NCBI GenBank assembly: GCA_002432945.1
Contig: DJHE01000024.1
Coordinates: forward strand, 55,895-64,615
Origin: Synergistaceae bacterium UBA5827
GTDB taxonomy: Bacteria; Synergistota; Synergistia; Synergistales; 79-D21
Reading direction: 5' to 3'
DNA: 8,721 nt
This document shows, in pieces, positions 5,637-8,721 of this stretch. The notes below the pieces were generated by a model, which saw only the letters and a program-made list of their open reading frames with translations, was not told the origin of the DNA and made no database searches. Both the position numbers and the translations under genes were made by a program. How positions within the stretch are numbered: the first letter of the stretch is position 1; the number at the start of each line of letters is the position of its first letter.

Positions 5637-6519
5637 TTTTTTCGTCTATAACTACATCCTGAGTAGGCTTACTCTTAATCTTTCTCGGAGTCTTTTTGGG
5701 CTTGTCAATTGCTTTTAACCCTTTGTATGTAGCCTTTAGTCCCTTTCTCACATTGTTTATGTCATGAGCAGCAGGGAGCTCCTCGGGAAGCACTCCGCTT
5801 ATTCTCTTCATCGTTTTACGGACCTCGCGTCCCACCTCTTCGGCAGTGGCTTCAAGCGGTTTTTGTCCAACAATACGCTCCCGTTTCACCTTCTCATCAG
5901 TTTGAGTAATACGGAAAAGGTTAGCTGCAAGCTCTGTGCTTCCCATGAAATCTAGTGGGCTTCTACCGGATGGGACCCTCTTAATATTCCTGATCTGATA
6001 AAGATTCATATTGTACATGCCTCTATAGCCAGCGTTCTGGAAAAGGGCGAAATCCATAACCCCTGCTTTCTTAACAGTGCTGCTTAGGGCTTTTTCCTGG
6101 GAAGATAGCTCATCTCTGGTCACGATCCTGTCCACGCTTTCAACTTCTTGAGCATATGCACTAAAAGCTTCTGCTAGAGAGGCAAAATAAGCTTGAGCTG
6201 CGGCTACTCCTGGTTTACGTGAATCGCCATTCATAGCAGTAAGATAGCAAGCAAACCTCGAGAGCTTATAGTTTTCTCCTTTGCCGCTTTCGTCTTGAAA
6301 TGAAACAAAATTCTCTGAAATTGGAATGTTAAGGGCAGCACAAGCCGCCATTGCCTTATTTATCGGTTTTTTCTTTGTCGCCTCAGGAGAATCCCCATAC
6401 CCGAGAAAGTGCATAAGGTCAGAAGCAAGCCAATACCTCATTCCATTTTCTTTACCTACGTCCTCGAAAGTAACAGAACCATTTTCATAAGAAAATACCT
6501 CCATCGGGTAATCGCTCAT
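5629..6519 (-). CDS. dinD: DinD-family DNA-damage protein
   Basis: This 296-residue protein matches the E. coli DinD pattern well. It has WLASDLMHFLGY at residues 30-41, KLSRFACYLTAMNGDSRKPG near 85-104 followed by AAAQAYFA, DFALFQNAGYRGMYN at 156-170, MGSTELAANLFRITQTDEK at 192-210, and VLPEELP near 243-249. E. coli DinD is an SOS-induced protein reported to antagonise RecA filaments; it has about 274 residues. The C-terminal 30 residues here are Lys/Pro-rich and probably disordered. The ATG at 6519 has a strong AAGGAGG seven bases upstream. Two sampled 60-base lines of the gene count 40% GC, against 62% in a sampled line of terL, so it was probably acquired separately. It has its own candidate promoter and terminator. 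I found no LexA box. Confidence 0.92.
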   Translation of the reverse strand: MSDYPMEVFSYENGSVTFEDVGKENGMRYWLASDLMHFLGYGDSPEATKKKPINKAMAACAALNIPISENFVSFQDESGKGENYKLSRFACYLTAMNGDSRKPGVAAAQAYFASLAEAFSAYAQEVESVDRIVTRDELSSQEKALSSTVKKAGVMDFALFQNAGYRGMYNMNLYQIRNIKRVPSGRSPLDFMGSTELAANLFRITQTDEKVKRERIVGQKPLEATAEEVGREVRKTMKRISGVLPEELPAAHDINNVRKGLKATYKGLKAIDKPKKTPRKIKSKPTQDVVIDEKSE

Positions 6520-6550
6520 AATGAGGCCTCCTTAAAAAGGGCTTTTTCTA

Positions 6551-6579
6551 AGAATAGAACACCGGGGGATGACATTCAA
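6551..6579 (-). promoter_or_regulatory. Candidate promoter of dinD
   Basis: On the minus strand TTGAAT (6579-6574) and TATTCT (6556-6551) are separated by exactly 17 bases. Each matches the sigma-70-type consensus at 4 of 6 positions. The -10 is about 30 bases before the start codon, leaving room for the AAGGAGG ribosome site. This supports independent transcription of dinD. Confidence 0.5.
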
Positions 6580-6590
6580 GAATATGCGTG

Positions 6591-6641
6591 CATACTCAGC
6601 CATCGGCTTGCCAGTATTGATGATTGCGCACCTTTCAATCA
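6591..6641 (-). repeat. Two weak inverted repeats after the HTH gene
   Basis: TGATTG (6621-6626) and CAATCA (6636-6641) pair across the stop codon of the upstream gene. Further on, AGCC/GGCT inside ATACT/AGTAT can form a bulged hairpin (about 6593-6617). Neither is followed by a T-run, so I do not call a terminator. Confidence 0.25.
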
Positions 6642-7147
6642 CTCGGCAAGAGCTCCAATTCTCCCTTGGGAATGAGAAGGGCCGCTCGAGCAATCGAGGT
6701 CACCACCTCGTGGCGCCGGCGCTGTACCGTGTCAGGGCTAACGCCATGCTTTTCCGCGATCCTGGACAGCTGTGCCTCTCCGGCCAACCTGGACATCCCT
6801 CCGCTTTCCACCCAGACGATATGATCCACGAATATCTTCCAGCTGCTCGGGCAGGCCTCCTTGTAGGCCCTGGCCATTCCGATCAGCGCTTCCCATCCTC
6901 CGCAACGATCCACCGCCTCCTGGATCGCCTCGGCCCGGAGAAAACAGGATTCCTGTTCTGCCGTTGGCCGGCCGCCGTTCACGCGAACCTCGGAAACCGG
7001 AGCCCCTTCCTGGTGGATCATCATGACCAGGTCCTCGAATGACGGGGCCGGGATCTCCCCCACGAGAACCCTCAGCCCGCAGGGGTGAGACCGAAGGAGC
7101 AGTTCGATGATCGCCTCGAGCATTTCCTGCAGTTTCCAGTGGCTCAC
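6635..7147 (-). CDS. Putative phage regulator with C-terminal helix-turn-helix
   Basis: The 170-residue protein has no family I can name with certainty. Residues about 125-150 (AQLSRIAEKHGVSPDTVQRR and following) look like a helix-turn-helix of the sigma-region-4 or ArpU/RinA type, with a basic recognition helix. The first 115 residues are helical in character, with no other motif seen. The start is GTG 7147, 14 bases after the preceding stop, behind a GGGAGGCGGGGAGG ribosome site; an in-frame ATG at 7222 would overlap the upstream gene by 61 bases. Its place at the end of the early run, upstream of the packaging genes, is where ArpU/RinA-like late activators often lie, so a late-transcription role is a reasonable inference. 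A replication or packaging DNA-binding protein is the alternative. Confidence 0.7.
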   Translation of the reverse strand: MSHWKLQEMLEAIIELLLRSHPCGLRVLVGEIPAPSFEDLVMMIHQEGAPVSEVRVNGGRPTAEQESCFLRAEAIQEAVDRCGGWEALIGMARAYKEACPSSWKIFVDHIVWVESGGMSRLAGEAQLSRIAEKHGVSPDTVQRRRHEVVTSIARAALLIPKGELELLPSD

Positions 7148-7161
7148 CCTCCCCGCCTCCC

Positions 7162-7386
7162 TCAACCAGCCTTGATCTCGTATTCCCGGGCTATTTCCCA
7201 GTCGCTCAGGGAAATCCTCCATCCTGCCCGGGACCTGAACAGAAAATGCCTTGTTCGAAACCCCCTCTCAACACCCTCAAGAAAGGCGGTCAGCGGATCT
7301 TCCTGCGATAATCCCGGTATAGGTCCGAAATGGGGCCCTTGTGATTTCGCCCTTATCCTGTACTTTGCCCCGATCTCAAGTTCCAA
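7162..7386 (-). CDS. Small phage protein of unknown function
   Basis: This 74-residue protein starts at TTG 7386, six bases after the dUTPase stop, with GGTGGTGA upstream at workable spacing. No other start codon fits. It is short, basic-aromatic and looks beta-rich: an early KYRIRAK strand, then HFLFRSRAGWRISLSDWEIA near residues 47-66, and a final EYEIK. The pattern resembles small SH3-like phage proteins, but I cannot assign a family. Tight spacing on both sides supports it as a real gene of the early run. It has no signal peptide or membrane segment. Confidence 0.65.
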   Translation of the reverse strand: MELEIGAKYRIRAKSQGPHFGPIPGLSQEDPLTAFLEGVERGFRTRHFLFRSRAGWRISLSDWEIAREYEIKAG

Positions 7387-7392
7387 GGGGAT

Positions 7393-7836
7393 TCACCACC
7401 CCGTGGATCCCAGGCCGCCCAAACCTCGGACCGACTCCTCCAACTCTTCGACTTCTATCCAAGCGATCTCGTAAACCCGGGAGAGCACCGCCTGGGCGAT
7501 CCGATCTCCGCGGGAAATGGCAAGGGCTGAAACCGATGTGTTCCTTACCAGCACCTTCACCTCGTCCCTATACCCGCTGTCGATCGTCCCTGGAGAATTC
7601 GGGAGGAGATACCCCAGACACTTCAGGGCCCAACCGGACCTTGGGCGGATCTGGATCTCCCATCCCTCGGGGATCTCCACGGCGATCCCCGTCCTCACCG
7701 GAACGGTCGAATACGGCGCCACCCATGTGTCCTCCAGGGCATACAGGTCCGCACCTGCATCGCCCGGATGGGCATAACTCGGAACGATCGCCTCGGGGAC
7801 CAGCTTCCTGAAACGCACCGGAATCTTAACAGTCAT
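7393..7836 (-). CDS. dut: dUTP diphosphatase, trimeric type
   Basis: This enzyme hydrolyses dUTP to dUMP and pyrophosphate, keeping uracil out of phage DNA and supplying dUMP for dTMP synthesis. The protein has 147 residues, the usual length. All five motifs are present: I PGDAGADLYA (24-33), II RPRSGWA (64-70), III GTIDSGYRDEVKV (83-95, catalytic D86 and Y89), IV RGDRIAQ (109-115) and V RGLGGLGSTG (137-146). Two positions differ from the commonest form: Trp for Leu in motif II (RSGLA), and Leu for the Phe that stacks on uracil in motif V (GGFGSTG). Motif V is close to the C-terminus as in homotrimeric enzymes. The ATG at 7836 follows AAGGGGGA, 15 bases after the helicase-loader stop. Confidence 0.96.
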   Translation of the reverse strand: MTVKIPVRFRKLVPEAIVPSYAHPGDAGADLYALEDTWVAPYSTVPVRTGIAVEIPEGWEIQIRPRSGWALKCLGYLLPNSPGTIDSGYRDEVKVLVRNTSVSALAISRGDRIAQAVLSRVYEIAWIEVEELEESVRGLGGLGSTGW

Positions 7837-7851
7837 GCGTTTTCCCCCTTT

Positions 7852-8721
7852 TCAGAACGGAATATCAGCCATCGCAGGCTGCATCGTTGGGCTGCCGGCC
7901 CTTTTAGCCTTCCCCGGCCCCTTTTCTTCTGCCGTCTTTCGCATGAACCGGTAGTCCTCTGCCTTGATTCCACACCAGGCTCCCATCTCCACGAGGCGGG
8001 AAACGATCCTCTCACCCTGATCCCCGAGACGAAGCACCAGTTCCGCGGCATTCTCGGAATTCGTGGTGATGATGGTTTGCAGTCCGTTCAGGTACCGGTG
8101 GTTGACGATCATGTAAAGGCGCTCCCCCACCCATTCGGTGAGACGCTCTGCCCCAAGATCGTCCATGGCCAGGAACTCCGATTTCTTTACCGCATCCATG
8201 GCATCCGAGGATTTCCCGCTCGAGATTGCCTTGCGGAGATCGTCAAGGAGCTCCGGAACCGAGATGAACAAAGCGGCTTTCCCGCTTTCGACTCGCCCGT
8301 TAACCATGGCCGCAGCGAGATGAGTCTTCCCGACACCGCTCGACCCCGCGAGAATCAGACTGTTCCCGTCCTCCAGGGCTGCCATCGACATTCCCTTGGC
8401 TTTCAGGACGTCAGGAGCGAGGCTGGCCGTCCGATACGTGGAAAAAGTGCAGTGTTTCAAACGCTCGGGGACCCGGGCACAGGCCAATGCCTTCTCTGCA
8501 ACCGCCTTGGCATCCATGACGGTTCTTGCGTTGCACCGCCCCCACCTCACCACGAAAACCCTTCCTCCCTCACCGAACGGCTCGCAGGATGCACTTGGCC
8601 GGAACCCTTTGTTCGGGCAGCGCTGCACACCCGGGCAGGTTCCATGACAGTTCTCCGCCTGCTCGGCCAGGACAAAATCCGACCTCGAGGATCCAAGTTC
8701 CGAAGGCAGAGCGTCCGGCCA
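7852..8721 (-). CDS. DnaC/DnaI-like helicase loader, 5' end outside window
   Basis: AAA+ ATPases of this family load the replicative helicase onto phage origins. The frame is open through the right edge, so the true start is not visible; 289 residues are seen. The visible N-terminal part has C25-x3-C29-x5-C35, a likely zinc-binding knuckle, with more Cys at 46 and 63. The ATPase fold has Walker A GSSGVGKT (126-133), Walker B LAMDDLG (184-190), sensor TTN (219-221) and a candidate arginine finger in ERIVSR near 237-242. IstB transposition helpers share this fold but have no zinc module, and no transposase is visible. After the fold comes a tail of about 27 residues rich in Lys, Gly, Ala and Pro, ending in DIPF, the same last four residues as bacterial SSB. 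It leads the early run with dut downstream. Confidence 0.9.
   Translation of the reverse strand, partial: WPDALPSELGSSRSDFVLAEQAENCHGTCPGVQRCPNKGFRPSASCEPFGEGGRVFVVRWGRCNARTVMDAKAVAEKALACARVPERLKHCTFSTYRTASLAPDVLKAKGMSMAALEDGNSLILAGSSGVGKTHLAAAMVNGRVESGKAALFISVPELLDDLRKAISSGKSSDAMDAVKKSEFLAMDDLGAERLTEWVGERLYMIVNHRYLNGLQTIITTNSENAAELVLRLGDQGERIVSRLVEMGAWCGIKAEDYRFMRKTAEEKGPGKAKRAGSPTMQPAMADIPF

Noticed and set aside
6520..6634. LexA/SOS box in front of dinD
   Set aside because: I found neither the CTG-N10-CAG type nor the GAAC-N4-GTTC type in the upstream region.
7148..7222. ATG at 7222 as the start of the HTH gene
   Set aside because: It would overlap the previous gene by 61 bases; GTG 7147 has a strong ribosome site right after the previous stop.
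1..8721. CRISPR array, insertion sequence, or diversity-generating element
   Set aside because: No regularly spaced repeats, no transposase or reverse transcriptase, and no template-variable repeat pair seen on either strand.

Overview
This window is part of a tailed-phage genome, most likely a prophage. Every gene I can support lies on the minus strand, so it reads from right (early and replication genes) to left (packaging and head genes). The order of P27-type small terminase, COG4626-type large terminase and HK97-type portal, with an HNH nuclease just upstream, indicates a siphovirus with HK97-like head assembly. The host cannot be named. Strong GGAGG-type ribosome sites, several GTG/TTG starts and a GC-rich background suggest a moderately high-GC bacterium, for example Firmicutes or another lineage with Gram-positive-like phages. 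That is inference.

Right end (8721 to 6635): a close-packed run with gaps of 6-15 bases. It holds a DnaC/DnaI-like helicase loader (5' end outside the window), dUTPase, a 74-residue unknown protein and a 170-residue protein with a C-terminal helix-turn-helix that may be a late-gene regulator. Centre (6634 to 4828): a clearly AT-richer dinD homologue with its own candidate promoter and terminator, which looks like a moron. A strong hairpin follows, then a short tyrosine recombinase that is almost only catalytic domain. Left part (4827 to 1): a 172-base intergenic leader with a candidate late promoter, then HNH nuclease, TerS, a DNA methyltransferase placed between TerS and TerL, TerL, and a portal gene that runs off the left edge.

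The most notable feature beyond the genes is RNA structure. Strong minus-strand hairpins lie after dinD, before the recombinase, over the terS stop codon, after terS, over the methyltransferase ribosome site, and between terL and portal. Several contain G-U pairs that pair only in the minus-strand transcript. The late operon therefore seems to be broken up by terminators or attenuators, which would need either antitermination or internal promoters. The helicase loader also ends in DIPF, the last four residues of the bacterial SSB tail. No tRNA, CRISPR array or insertion sequence was seen.
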